From: Neptuniibacter halophilus
GTDB lineage: Bacteria > Pseudomonadota > Gammaproteobacteria > Pseudomonadales > Balneatricaceae
Length of the DNA: 64,000 nt
Direction of reading: 5' to 3'
Assembly (NCBI RefSeq): GCF_030295765.1
Contig: NZ_AP027292.1
Span: forward strand, 558,001 to 622,000
The notes beneath the pieces were generated by a model, which had not been told where the DNA came from, searched no databases, and saw nothing but the letters and a program-made list of their open reading frames with translations. Each line of letters begins with the position of its first letter. The stretch's first letter is position 1. Positions 18,731 through 27,772 of this stretch are shown here, piece after piece. The position numbers and the translations under genes are program-made.

Positions 18731-20698
18731 TCAATTAGACACAGATTCTTCGCTTAATACTGTTGAAATAGGCGATTGAGCACCAAGTATTCTTGTGGTT
18801 AGCAAGTCTGAAATATATGACGCACCGCTTACTGACAGGTGATTATCATCTCTATAAAAAATAATACCGTCTTTGCCTGATAGATAAGCCTCATCTGCGG
18901 AATTGAATAACATTTGAGCTATATCGATTCGATCAACTGGTAGCCCAAAAGAGGACGATTCTAGAAACTTCATAGCCTTTAAAGACTGATTCCTAAATTC
19001 ATCAACCGTAAGAGATGGATAGGCGATATCAATGGTGTCTCGAAAGCGCGCATGCCTAGCCATATACAGTGGTGGATTTACATTCATATTAGGAACAGGA
19101 TCAATAACGTAAACTTTCTTTCCAGCTTGGAGCAGTGAACTGATTACAAAACGAAACGACTCGTCGATAGATTTACTTTCAGATGTATTGAATATGAGAT
19201 TTTTATCAAAGTAGCCAGTCCAGTAAGCGTGAAGTATTACGTAATTTATTTCTTTATTTGAAATAAGGTGTGCAAGTATTGCTTTTGAATTCTCAGAACA
19301 TCTCCTAACACCAGAAGGGGATTTAATGTCGGTAATAGGAGGGCATCCAGCTATCGAAAACTCCACTAATGAGTACCCACGCTTTTCCAAATCTTTAGAT
19401 AGAGGAAAAACTAATTGATCTACATGACTGTCTCCCCAAATAGCTACTTTATTGAGGTCAGCGCCTCCATATACGCACGCATCTTCCGGATTAATTACTC
19501 TATTTGAAACCCGGCACTCAGCTACTCTGGGGTTGTTATCGTAACGAAATGATAAGAACTCAGCCACTTGATCTGAATATATGTAATCTTCAGACGGCTT
19601 ATGATAAAAATTAAAGGCCCACGCACACAAAAAAACATTTAGAGATATTACTAGCGTTGAACGAACGACTTTATGACCAAGTGAGCCTCTATATTTGAAA
19701 CGTTCTTCGACCAAATGAAATAGGAAAAACCCCGCAATTAAAGAGATAACCACAGCTAAAATTTGTTCAATTAAGTTAAAATCTCTCGACAATATGGTTC
19801 TATAGATAGAAAAAATTGGTTGATGTACCAAATAGATACTAAAGGACGTTCTCCCAACATAAACAAGAGAATTTATAATTACATTCTCTTTTTTCTTTTC
19901 GCTACCTCCCAATATGATTATAAGCGCAGTAGCAATACAGGGCAGTAGCGCGTTTAATCCTGGAAATCTCGATTCTGAATCAAAAAAATAGAAACTGATA
20001 ACAATTAAAACATATGACGCTATTAAAATAACTTTACTTGATATATGACGATTCCAGGACGTCTTATTTAAATAAATCGACACCATAATACCCAGGCAGA
20101 ATTGCCAAGCCCGCATTACAGTGGAAAAGTAACTTTCATTTTGATCAACATATACAGATATGGAGGCATAAGTTAGTGACAAAAGGAAAATTAAAACAAA
20201 AATCAATAATGATATTGCATCGCCCCCTTTCCTCAACACAAAAATAATAAGAAGCGGAAATACAAGATAGAACTGCAACTCTACTGATAGACTCCAAAAA
20301 TGAACAAATGGCTTATACTCTACACCAATATCGAAGTAGCCAATTGAGTTTGCCGCCCAGAAATTACTTTTAAGCTGAAAGAACGCTAAAGCACTTTCAG
20401 CTAGATCTTTCATCTCTTCAGGAAAAAGAATGTAGTTCGCAAAGATAAAGGTTATAGCAATAACAGCAATAGTTGCAGGTATAATCCTGAAGAACCTACG
20501 GGTGTAAAAATCAAAAAGTGAAAATTGACCTTTATTTACACCTTGCAATATCGAATTTGTTATTAAAAAACCACTTAAAACAAAAAAAATATCTACACCA
20601 GCATAACCTCCTTCAGCCCAGTCAAAACCAGCGTGAAAAAAAACTACTCCCATAACCGCTATTGCACGGAGAACTGTAAGATCCTGTCTGTATATCAT
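18731..20698 (-). CDS. Acyltransferase-3 / SGNH O-acyltransferase (OafA/YrhL-like)
   Basis: A 655-residue inner-membrane enzyme expected to O-acetylate a surface polysaccharide. Residues 1-370 form an acyltransferase-3 domain of about ten helices with RQDLTVLRAIAVMGVVFFH, GGYAGVDIFFVLSGFLI and FWSLSVELQFYLVFPLL. A periplasmic SGNH domain (about 390-655) shows the GDSHVDQ block and the closing DDNHLS with catalytic Asp and His. The AT-rich codon use (AAT, ATA, TTA) differs sharply from all neighbours, marking horizontal transfer. It is the only intact gene of the insertion. The sugar target is unknown, and no polysaccharide locus is nearby. Confidence 0.92.
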   Translation of the reverse strand: MIYRQDLTVLRAIAVMGVVFFHAGFDWAEGGYAGVDIFFVLSGFLITNSILQGVNKGQFSLFDFYTRRFFRIIPATIAVIAITFIFANYILFPEEMKDLAESALAFFQLKSNFWAANSIGYFDIGVEYKPFVHFWSLSVELQFYLVFPLLIIFVLRKGGDAISLLIFVLIFLLSLTYASISVYVDQNESYFSTVMRAWQFCLGIMVSIYLNKTSWNRHISSKVILIASYVLIVISFYFFDSESRFPGLNALLPCIATALIIILGGSEKKKENVIINSLVYVGRTSFSIYLVHQPIFSIYRTILSRDFNLIEQILAVVISLIAGFFLFHLVEERFKYRGSLGHKVVRSTLVISLNVFLCAWAFNFYHKPSEDYIYSDQVAEFLSFRYDNNPRVAECRVSNRVINPEDACVYGGADLNKVAIWGDSHVDQLVFPLSKDLEKRGYSLVEFSIAGCPPITDIKSPSGVRRCSENSKAILAHLISNKEINYVILHAYWTGYFDKNLIFNTSESKSIDESFRFVISSLLQAGKKVYVIDPVPNMNVNPPLYMARHARFRDTIDIAYPSLTVDEFRNQSLKAMKFLESSSFGLPVDRIDIAQMLFNSADEAYLSGKDGIIFYRDDNHLSVSGASYISDLLTTRILGAQSPISTVLSEESVSN

Positions 20699-21155
20699 TT
20701 TAAATAATTAATCTATTTATAATTTAGAAATTGGAGGTTACACATTTCATAGAACTATAACATATTTATTGAAGCCTCATGGCTAATTGCCGTTCTGAGA
20801 CGCTCATAAAAAGCGAGAATTGTACGTACAAATCAAGCTCTTAATCGTGAACTATCACGATCATACTTGGGTACGCTCGGACGATACACGCTAAAGAGAA
20901 ACTTGCAAACTGATGATGTCCACTGCTTACGAACTTCTTTTCGTACTCAATGCGACAGAATCGCCCTTAGTATTAACCAACTCATCAATCAAAAGCCGCA
21001 CACCTTACTGGCAGGCAGAGACAATCAGGTCAAAGCTTGGCCGTAATAATTACAGAATTTCACAGTCTGTAAGGGTGATTCATTGGTAGGTACCGGTATA
21101 ACAGTGTATTCCTAGATGCCAAGCGCCAGAGTTTGTTGCTTCTCAGATTAATTGC
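20699..21155. other. Non-coding/decayed part of the insertion
   Basis: About 450 bp with no intact reading frame. On the minus strand, around 20930-21000, a broken frame reads LLIDELVNTKGDSVALSTK, followed by several stops. It could be the remnant of a second mobility or regulatory gene, but no family was recognised. Confidence 0.5.
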
Positions 21156-21790
21156 CTAGTGCTTCGTGTGCCATGACAAATTATCTGGCCTTAGAAAAGA
21201 CCTTTTGGGTTCCCATCGGGCGACACTCACGATTGCTTCTATAACGGCTTCGTGGGTACCCATAACCGAGCTTAGACGCTTGTCGTTAAGGTGCAGGTAC
21301 TTTTCGGTTGTGGTTATCGACGAGTGACCCAGAAGTTGTTCAACGATAACCTCCCCGCTGTTATACCCTCTAAATTCTATAGTTTACGGGTCGTAAGCAT
21401 ATGACGCAGTCGGTGGAGGCTGACACGCGGATTACCTCTGATCTCTTTGAGCTTGTCGTTCATCACCTTCATCTATAGAGCGTGGGGCAATCCGTCTTGA
21501 TTGACGAACATGTATTTTTGATCTGAAACTCAGTTGCGTTGAGTAGATGATACCGCTCAAACACCATCTACTCCCAAAGTGCTTTATACAGACCCTCGGG
21601 TATGAAGATTATACGTTGATGGCTGCTTTTTCCGTCACCGTGTTCATTTCGAAGTCGAAAGGCAGTACATCAATCCAGCGCTTGCGTTCGGCTTACTCAT
21701 AGAAGTTAAAAGTTACGCTAAGGCGCAGACGCGCCGTGGCCTGAGCAATGCCTGATTGGAATGTCAAAACTCAATAGGACTCAATGATTG
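21156..21790 (-). pseudogene. Decayed tyrosine recombinase (phage-type integrase)
   Basis: Reading the minus strand across frames recovers an integrase. A core-binding-like segment (SGIAQATARLRLSVTFNFYE, about 21690-21770) is followed by the catalytic domain: FVNQDGLPHAL, then NPRVSLHRLRHMLTTRKL with the HxxRH box at 21401-21415, EQLLGHSS at about 21321-21340, and EKYLHL with the nucleophilic tyrosine codon at 21297-21299. At least four in-frame stop codons and frameshifts interrupt it. Its 5' end is missing, and the remnant stops within about 30 bp of the right repeat copy. It was probably the integrase that brought in the island and is now inactive. Confidence 0.85.
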
Positions 21791-21817
21791 AATTCGAAGG
21801 GTTAACCAGTGTATCGA

Positions 21818-21948
21818 ACCAGCCCGAGGCAGATATCGAGCGGTCGCATCCGGCTCTCCCTGCACACTAAATCCTCTGTAGATCCGAGTGTGCAGCAAGC
21901 GCCGGCATTTAGCCAGATGAATGATCAGTCTCTGGATTTCAGCAGACG
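21818..21948 (+). repeat. 131-bp direct repeat, right copy
   Basis: Identical to 18377-18507. It includes the true 3' end of the 149-residue gene (21925-21948), plus a stranded copy of the eamA upstream region and its first 32 bp. The internal inverted repeat lies at 21862-21868 and 21887-21893. Confidence 0.93.
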
Positions 21949-22374
21949 GTGCTGGCTGTAGATATCACTGCGTACCCGCTCGGCCAGTTCAGCGGAATCA
22001 GCCCCTACGGCGATACGCCGCTTCAGAATGATCCCTTCACCGGCACTGATCGACTCCTTAGCCCGCTGGTTAAAACCACTCAGCAGCGCCGTCTCATCCA
22101 GATCGGAACAATTCACTTTCGCCGAGAACAGCAGCACTTCGTCACCCTGTTCACACTCAAAGTGCTTTTCAGCAAATTCATAGAAAAATTCAGCCAGAGA
22201 CTGGCTGAAACTGACCCCAATATTATTTTTCCGCACCGGAACCGCTAGTGTCGGCTCATCGTTGTCGCGGCTGATAAAGCCCAGCACGAAGCACTCCTGC
22301 TCATTACTGAAATGTCCCTGCACCTGTCTGGCGTAACCTTCATCTACGCCCTTAACTACATCGACATCGATCAT
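21925..22374 (-). CDS. Hypothetical cytoplasmic protein
   Basis: A 149-residue acidic protein, family not recognised. It has no signal peptide or membrane helix and looks like a mixed alpha/beta fold, ending QHRLLKSRD. The ATG at 22374 is chosen over upstream in-frame codons because AGGAG lies 8 nt before it. Upstream are two near-copies of CGCACCTGCAMAAT (22407-22420 and 22439-22452, 32 bp apart) that could be an operator. The last 24 bp lie in the 131-bp repeat, so before the insertion this gene would have sat directly upstream of eamA, perhaps in one operon. Confidence 0.75.
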   Translation of the reverse strand: MIDVDVVKGVDEGYARQVQGHFSNEQECFVLGFISRDNDEPTLAVPVRKNNIGVSFSQSLAEFFYEFAEKHFECEQGDEVLLFSAKVNCSDLDETALLSGFNQRAKESISAGEGIILKRRIAVGADSAELAERVRSDIYSQHRLLKSRD

Positions 22375-22546
22375 AAGAAAACTCCTTTTAATTACGCATC
22401 TGATTACGCACCTGCACAATATTTATACAATTCCATTTCGCACCTGCAAAATGAATTTTTTTAAAGTACCCGGCCAAACGGTCGCAGGGTGACAACGGAT
22501 TCATTCCCGGATACGCTGGCAGGGTGACCTCCACCGGAGATTGAGA

Positions 22547-22960
22547 ATGGATTTTTCTGCCGCCTCTGAGTACTGCCTTTCACGTCCGCAAGCCACGCTG
22601 GATCACCCGTTTGGGCCAGAGGTTCAGGTCTTTAAAGTACGCGGAAAAATGTTTGCCCTGCTCTCCCGCTGCAACGCAAAAGGCAGTGAACTGGGCCCGG
22701 CTTACGCAGGCTGCGCTTTTCTTAATCTGAAATGTGATCCGGATGAAGCGATCATGCTGCGGGATATCTTTGCCGAAGTGCTGCCCGCCTATCATATGTC
22801 GAAACGGCACTGGAACAGTGTGGTGCTTGTGGACAGCATGCCAGAGAAAGAGATAGAAAGGCTGATCGACCGCTCATATGGTCTGGTGGTCAAAAGCCTG
22901 AAGAAAAGTGAACGCCTGCAACTGGAGCTCCACTATCCGGCAGAGCAGTTGTACAGATAG
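22547..22960 (+). CDS. MmcQ/YjbR family protein
   Basis: A 137-residue protein of the MmcQ/YjbR family, a CyaY-like alpha/beta fold sometimes described as DNA-binding. The family marks are the early CLSRPQATLDHPFGPEVQVFK-like stretch, VRGKMFALLS, LKCDPDEA, and HMSKRHWNSVVL near residue 90. The ATG at 22547 has a GGAGA ribosome site 6 nt upstream and is preferred over the TTG at 22541. It is monocistronic, ending at a bidirectional hairpin. Confidence 0.9.
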   Translation: MDFSAASEYCLSRPQATLDHPFGPEVQVFKVRGKMFALLSRCNAKGSELGPAYAGCAFLNLKCDPDEAIMLRDIFAEVLPAYHMSKRHWNSVVLVDSMPEKEIERLIDRSYGLVVKSLKKSERLQLELHYPAEQLYR

Positions 22961-22981
22961 CCTGTAACTGAACGTCAGCAG

Positions 22982-23016
22982 AAAAAAAACGCTGCCGGAG
23001 GCTCAGGCAGCGTTTG
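22982..23016. terminator. Bidirectional terminator between mmcQ-like gene and cobalamin operon
   Basis: Inverted repeat ACGCTGCC (22989-22996) / GGCAGCGT (23006-23013) flanked by eight A on the left and T on the right. On the minus strand the hairpin is followed by a strong T run, ending the long cobalamin operon. Confidence 0.85.
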
Positions 23017-23021
23017 TCAGA

Positions 23022-24113
23022 TTAGCGATGCGCCAGCGCATCCTCAGGTTTACAGCGGGCTGCTTTTTCCTGCTCTTCGTCCAGAATCTCCTGCGGGAAC
23101 TGACTCATAAAGCAGCAGCAGATACCCTCACCAATCATGGTTCGCGGGCCCAGTGGATGGCCGATGTGTTTATACACACCGTGGGAATGGCTATGAGAGT
23201 GGCCATGTGAATGATCATGGTCATGACTGTGATCATGGCTGTGTTCAGTGTCAGGGTTGTACTCCGCATGGTGATGGTGCACATCCACCTCACCCGCCGC
23301 CAGACGTCGCTGGAACGACTCCATCAGGGTCTCATCGCCGACCGGCTCACCATCCAGAATCTCCCGCACCCGGATTTCAAAAGCATCAATCACCTTGTCA
23401 TGGTCATTAAGATAAGGCGTTTTGATAAATTCAAACTCTGGGTTTTCTGCCGCCACTTTATCCACATAACCGTAAATTCGCTTGATCAGACGACCGGTAA
23501 AAAGGAAGTAAGGCGCCACAACAATCTTTTTAAAGCCCAGCTTCATCAGGCGCTCAAGCCCTACACCCACGGATGGATAGGTAACGCCGGAATAAACAAT
23601 ATCCGCCCAGCCAAAGCCCATGTTTTCATTTACAATCCGGGTCAGTTTAGCCGCTTCCGCATTTGCTTCAGTATCGGAAGTACCCCGGCCAACCACGACC
23701 AGCATCGTATCATAGAGGCTTTCCGGCGGATTCTCCGGGTCCAGCCCCAGGGATTCATAGATCCGGGCCTGAAACGCTTCGATCATCGCCGGGTGCAGAC
23801 CCAGCTCCTGACCATAATGCATCTCAACACCGGGCTTATCCTCAGCAAAGGTTGTCAGTACAGAGGGAATATCGTTCTTCGCGTGGGTCGCGGCAAACAA
23901 CATACCCGGAACCGCGTAGATCTCCTCAACGCCCTGCTGCAGCAGAGAGTTAAGTCCCATATGAATATTCGGTGCCGAAAATTCCAGAAATCCATACTCA
24001 ACCGGCATTTCAGGGAAACGCTTTTTAAGCCCCTCTGCAACACGGCCAAATTCACGTTCTGCATCTTTGTCACGGCTGCCGTGACCACATACCATAATAC
24101 CCTTTTTAGGCAC
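23022..24113 (-). CDS. cbiX: Sirohydrochlorin cobaltochelatase CbiX with His-rich tail
   Basis: Inserts Co(II) into sirohydrochlorin, the early cobalt step of the oxygen-independent route. The 363-residue protein has two chelatase half-domains: CGHGSRDKDAEREF (residues 9-22) with the metal-binding histidine, and VVGRGTSDTEANAE in the second half. A long HSHDHSHD-type histidine run (about 265-310) follows, probably for cobalt binding or storage. The C terminus has GICCCFMSQFP, a three-cysteine cluster that could hold a metal or Fe-S centre. It is the last gene of the operon, 79 bp after cobC. Confidence 0.93.
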   Translation of the reverse strand: MPKKGIMVCGHGSRDKDAEREFGRVAEGLKKRFPEMPVEYGFLEFSAPNIHMGLNSLLQQGVEEIYAVPGMLFAATHAKNDIPSVLTTFAEDKPGVEMHYGQELGLHPAMIEAFQARIYESLGLDPENPPESLYDTMLVVVGRGTSDTEANAEAAKLTRIVNENMGFGWADIVYSGVTYPSVGVGLERLMKLGFKKIVVAPYFLFTGRLIKRIYGYVDKVAAENPEFEFIKTPYLNDHDKVIDAFEIRVREILDGEPVGDETLMESFQRRLAAGEVDVHHHHAEYNPDTEHSHDHSHDHDHSHGHSHSHSHGVYKHIGHPLGPRTMIGEGICCCFMSQFPQEILDEEQEKAARCKPEDALAHR

Positions 24114-24192
24114 CGGGCTTTCTCCAACAAATAAACTTAAGATAACAACAATTTTACCGATTACAGATGATCAACGTCACTCCTGTGACAGA

Positions 24193-25275
24193 TCAATCCA
24201 CTGTAAAAATGTACTCACTTATAACCCGGCGCAGCTGTTCCAGCGCCGGACTATGATTCTGCTCAACCAGCCCGCTACGCAGCAGCGAAAACTGACTGTT
24301 CTTATCACCCTGCTCCGCAGCCGAAACCAGCCGCAGTAAAATGCCGCGTCGGGCAAAAAACAGATACACGGCTTCAGCCTGCTCAGATGGCAGCCGCCAA
24401 CTGAGAAATAACCCTTCCTGCTGCAACGGTTGCGCATTCAGTTTACGCATCAGCGGTGCGAACAGTTCAGCAGTCAGGGCTGAGTTCTGCTCGATCTGCT
24501 GTCGGGCCTGCTGCTGCCAGCGGTGATCACTCAACGCAGCACAGGCAACCGCCTGCGCCGGGCCATTGACCGCCCAGGGACCGATGGTTTCCGCCAGAGC
24601 CGAACAGAGCTTCCCGGAACCGAAAGCAAAGCCCAGACGAATACCGGCCAGACCAAAAAATTTACCAAACGAACGTAAAACCAGCAGGTTGCCCAGATCC
24701 TGAAAACGCTGCGGTTGCGCCAGCAGGCTGCGTGCTGGCCAGAGATCGATAAATGCTTCATCGCAGATCAACACCCCCGGCTCCGGCAGACGCTCTGCCC
24801 AGCGACAGATCTGCTCAGGTTCAAAGCATAGACCACTGGGGTTGTTCGGGTTGATCAGCAGCAGATGAAACGCTTTCCCCTCACTCAACCACTGCTCAAT
24901 GAACTCTGCCGCAGCCTGTGGATCATCTGCCGGATACATAGCTATCTCAGCGCCCGCCTGCTGCCAACTGGCCCGGTGTTCCTGATAGCCACAGGCAGGC
25001 AACAACACCGGCAGGCATGGCAGCAGATCGGGCAGCCGTTCAATCACCTGCTGAGTACCGCTGCAGGCAACACCCGACACTCCGTAATAACCTTTTACCG
25101 CTTCCCGGAACTGAGCGGACTGATAGGGCAGCCTCTGATATGCCTCTTCCGGCAGCGCTGGCAGCGGATAGGCCCGGGGGTTAATCCCGGTTGAGAGATC
25201 CAGCCACTGCGCCGGGTCGATCCCATAACGCTCGCTGGCACTGAACAGATCCCCCCCATGAATAAGCCAGCTCAT
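24193..25275 (-). CDS. cobC: Threonine-phosphate decarboxylase-like aminotransferase
   Basis: PLP enzyme that supplies (R)-1-amino-2-propanol phosphate for the cobalamin side arm (CobC in Pseudomonas naming, CobD in Salmonella). The 360-residue protein opens [10 protein letters not shown] with the typical [13 protein letters not shown]. It has INPNNPSG and ICDEAFID for cofactor contacts and the Schiff-base lysine in [16 protein letters not shown]. The start at 25275 overlaps the stop of cobD as ATGA, so longer upstream frames are rejected. Confidence 0.93.
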   Translation of the reverse strand: MSWLIHGGDLFSASERYGIDPAQWLDLSTGINPRAYPLPALPEEAYQRLPYQSAQFREAVKGYYGVSGVACSGTQQVIERLPDLLPCLPVLLPACGYQEHRASWQQAGAEIAMYPADDPQAAAEFIEQWLSEGKAFHLLLINPNNPSGLCFEPEQICRWAERLPEPGVLICDEAFIDLWPARSLLAQPQRFQDLGNLLVLRSFGKFFGLAGIRLGFAFGSGKLCSALAETIGPWAVNGPAQAVACAALSDHRWQQQARQQIEQNSALTAELFAPLMRKLNAQPLQQEGLFLSWRLPSEQAEAVYLFFARRGILLRLVSAAEQGDKNSQFSLLRSGLVEQNHSPALEQLRRVISEYIFTVD

Positions 25276-26216
25276 AGCGGCGCTCCGTTTAAAGCCGCAT
25301 TCAGGGCCAGCACCAGATAGAGCGTCACACACCAGAAAATCAGCACCCGGTTCACTAACCCACAGGCGTTGCGAATGCTGAGAGCGGAAGGCCGCTCTCC
25401 GGATTCCGGCCCCAGAGGCGGGCGCTGCTGTAACTCACCGTGGTAAACCGCAGCCCCGCCCAGTGAAACGTTCACCGCGCCGGCACCGGCCGCCATCACC
25501 GGCCCGGCATTCGGGCTTTTCCAGTCAGCCGCCTGCTGCCGCCAGCTACTCAGTGCAATCCGGGTCTGCCCCATCAGGGCATAACTCAGGGCGGTCAGCC
25601 GTGCAGGCAGATAGTTGAGCAGATCGTCCAGCCGCGCGGCACACCAGCCAAACCGGAGAAAACGCTCATTCTTATAACCCCACATAGCATCCAGTGTATT
25701 ACTCAGACGATAGAGCACCACCCCGGGAATACCCAGCAGACAGAACCAGAAGATCGCCGCAAAGATTGCATCGGCACCGTTCTCCAGCACCGACTCAGTA
25801 GCAGCAGAGGCAACGGCCTCCTCGTCCAGTGCCGAGGTATCGCGGCTGACGATCATCCCGACGGCAGCTCTGGCCGCTTTCAGATCCCCTTGCTGCAGGG
25901 GTTCAGCAATCGCCAGTGCATGGCTCAGCAGACTCTGCCAGCCAATGGCCAGATACAGCACAACACCACCAATAACTGCCTGTAACACGGGGGTATCCGA
26001 GAGCCAGCAGGACAACAATCCAGCCAGCAGGGTCAGTGGCAGCACCGCCAGACACCAGGCCAGAACACCTCCGCGACGCTGCTCAGCCCCCCGATTAAAT
26101 TGCCGTTCCAGACGGTTCGCCAGATTCCCGAAACCCACCAGCGGATGAAATCGCTTCGGCTCTGCCAGCAGATAATCCAGCAGCAGGGCCAGAATCAGGC
26201 TCAGTGCCAGACTCAT
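25272..26216 (-). CDS. cobD: Adenosylcobinamide-phosphate synthase
   Basis: Integral membrane protein (CbiB in Salmonella) that joins the aminopropanol arm to adenosylcobyric acid. About 314 residues with several membrane helices. Family motifs are [17 protein letters not shown] near the start, [14 protein letters not shown] in the middle, and [19 protein letters not shown]. The ATG at 26216 overlaps the stop of cobQ (ATGA). The upstream in-frame start at 26246 would lie inside cobQ and adds a non-family leader. Confidence 0.94.
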   Translation of the reverse strand: MSLALSLILALLLDYLLAEPKRFHPLVGFGNLANRLERQFNRGAEQRRGGVLAWCLAVLPLTLLAGLLSCWLSDTPVLQAVIGGVVLYLAIGWQSLLSHALAIAEPLQQGDLKAARAAVGMIVSRDTSALDEEAVASAATESVLENGADAIFAAIFWFCLLGIPGVVLYRLSNTLDAMWGYKNERFLRFGWCAARLDDLLNYLPARLTALSYALMGQTRIALSSWRQQAADWKSPNAGPVMAAGAGAVNVSLGGAAVYHGELQQRPPLGPESGERPSALSIRNACGLVNRVLIFWCVTLYLVLALNAALNGAPL

Positions 26217-27700
26217 GCCGGGCTCTCCACCGTCAGCAGCCGACACAATGCATCAACCGGGAGAACCGCTTCTACTGCATCTGCCAGACGGTTGATCTGT
26301 GCTTCGCGAAACGCCGGGTAATCAAACCCCTGCTGCTGTTCCAGCCCGGCCCAGTTAAGCAGCTCCTGCAACAGCTCCGGCTGGTCGAACAACCCATGCA
26401 GATAGCTGCCCAGTACCTGACCACCCGGATCGCGCACCCCATCAAAATAGCGCTCGCCATTGAGCTCCAGCTCAAACAGCGGCTGCTCAAGTGCCGGCCC
26501 CTGACTGACACCGGCATGAATCTCATAACCGCTCACCAGCACCTGCGTACCCCAGAGCTGACCGCTGACGTTACGCAGCGTTTTATTCCCGGTCAGCGTC
26601 GTTTCCATCGGCAGTATCCCCAGCCCTGCGCCGGAACCGGCAGCAGACTCGATCTGCTGCGGATCGTGAATCCACTCACCCAGCATCTGGTAACCACCAC
26701 AGATGCCGATCAGCCGGCCAGCAAAGCGCAGATGGCGCTGAATAATCGCCTCCCAGCCCTGCTCTTTCAGCCACTGCAGATCACCCTGCACGTTCTTACT
26801 GCCCGGCAGTACAATCAGATCGGCACCGCTGAACTGCTGCGGATCACGGATAAACTCGCAATCCACCTGCGGATGCATGCGCAACACATCAAAGTCGGTA
26901 TGATTACTGGCCCGTGGATAAAGTGGCACCACCACTTTCAAGGGTTGGCCCTGATCCCGCTTCTGCTGCTGATTGACCGCATCTTCCGCTTCGATATGCA
27001 GATTCGTCAGATAGGGAATCACCGCCAGCACCGGCACACCGGTGCGCTGTTCCAGCCACTCAAGACCGGGCTCTAACAGGCTGACATCACCACGGAAGCG
27101 GTTGATCACAAACCCCTTAACCCGGGCCTTTTCGCTGGCAGACAACAACTCGTAAGTTCCCAGCAGGTGCGCAAAAACGCCGCCGCGATCAATATCCGCG
27201 ACGATAATCACCGGGCAATCAACCGCTTCGGCAAACCCCATATTGGCGATATCGTGTTCGCGCAGATTGATCTCCGCCGGGCTCCCCGCCCCTTCGACAA
27301 TGACCGTCTGGTATTTCGCCTGCAACCGGCTGTGACTCGCCACCACCTCCTGCAAAAGGCCGGGTTTAAAGGCGTGATACTCGGTGGCTTTCATATTACC
27401 GATGGCGCGGCCATTAACGATCACCTGTGCACCGATATCACTGTTGGGTTTAAGCAATACCGGATTCATCTCGACTGATGGCGGCAGAAAGCAGGCCTCA
27501 GCCTGAACCGCCTGCGCCCGGCCGATCTCTCCGCCCTCAGCAGTCACCGCGCTGTTCAGTGCCATATTCTGGGGTTTAAAAGGTGCGACCCCGAAGCCGT
27601 GCCGGGCCAGAATCCGGCACAATGCGGTTACCAGAATACTCTTACCTGCATCCGATGTTGTGCCCTGAACCATCAGGGTGCGGGGGTTTCTGAACGGCAT
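26213..27700 (-). CDS. cobQ: Cobyric acid synthase
   Basis: ATP- and glutamine-dependent amidase (CbiP) that amidates positions b, d, e and g of adenosylcobyrinic acid a,c-diamide. The 495 residues match the family. The N-terminal synthetase domain has [15 protein letters not shown] as its P-loop and [14 protein letters not shown]. The C-terminal glutaminase domain has the nucleophile in [11 protein letters not shown] and a later catalytic His in SYLHGLFD. It lies 72 bp after cobN. Confidence 0.96.
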   Translation of the reverse strand: MPFRNPRTLMVQGTTSDAGKSILVTALCRILARHGFGVAPFKPQNMALNSAVTAEGGEIGRAQAVQAEACFLPPSVEMNPVLLKPNSDIGAQVIVNGRAIGNMKATEYHAFKPGLLQEVVASHSRLQAKYQTVIVEGAGSPAEINLREHDIANMGFAEAVDCPVIIVADIDRGGVFAHLLGTYELLSASEKARVKGFVINRFRGDVSLLEPGLEWLEQRTGVPVLAVIPYLTNLHIEAEDAVNQQQKRDQGQPLKVVVPLYPRASNHTDFDVLRMHPQVDCEFIRDPQQFSGADLIVLPGSKNVQGDLQWLKEQGWEAIIQRHLRFAGRLIGICGGYQMLGEWIHDPQQIESAAGSGAGLGILPMETTLTGNKTLRNVSGQLWGTQVLVSGYEIHAGVSQGPALEQPLFELELNGERYFDGVRDPGGQVLGSYLHGLFDQPELLQELLNWAGLEQQQGFDYPAFREAQINRLADAVEAVLPVDALCRLLTVESPA

Positions 27701-27772
27701 CAGTGAGCCGCTCCGACAAAGCTGAATCCAGCGTTTCTTAAAATCATTCCAGTCAGTTACTCAATAGGTTGT

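Larger units (their letters stand above)
18377..21948. mobile_element. Insertion bounded by 131-bp perfect direct repeats
   Basis: The segments 18377-18507 and 21818-21948 are identical over 131 bp, offset by 3441 bp. The left copy contains the 5' end of eamA, its upstream region and the last codons of the next gene. The right copy repeats all of this next to the intact 3' end of that gene. Between them is strikingly AT-rich DNA with an acyltransferase gene and a decayed tyrosine recombinase abutting the right copy. This fits a small genomic island that entered between eamA and its neighbour and has since lost its integrase. A duplication by homologous recombination is the alternative. The repeat is far longer than usual attachment cores. 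Confidence 0.8.

Noticed and set aside
18731..20698. Insertion sequence or transposase
   Set aside because: The only intact gene is an acyltransferase, and there are no terminal inverted repeats at the element ends; the bounds are direct repeats.
23200..23290. Short tandem repeat array
   Set aside because: The repetitive CAT/GTG-rich DNA encodes the His-rich stretch of CbiX in frame and is explained by coding sequence.
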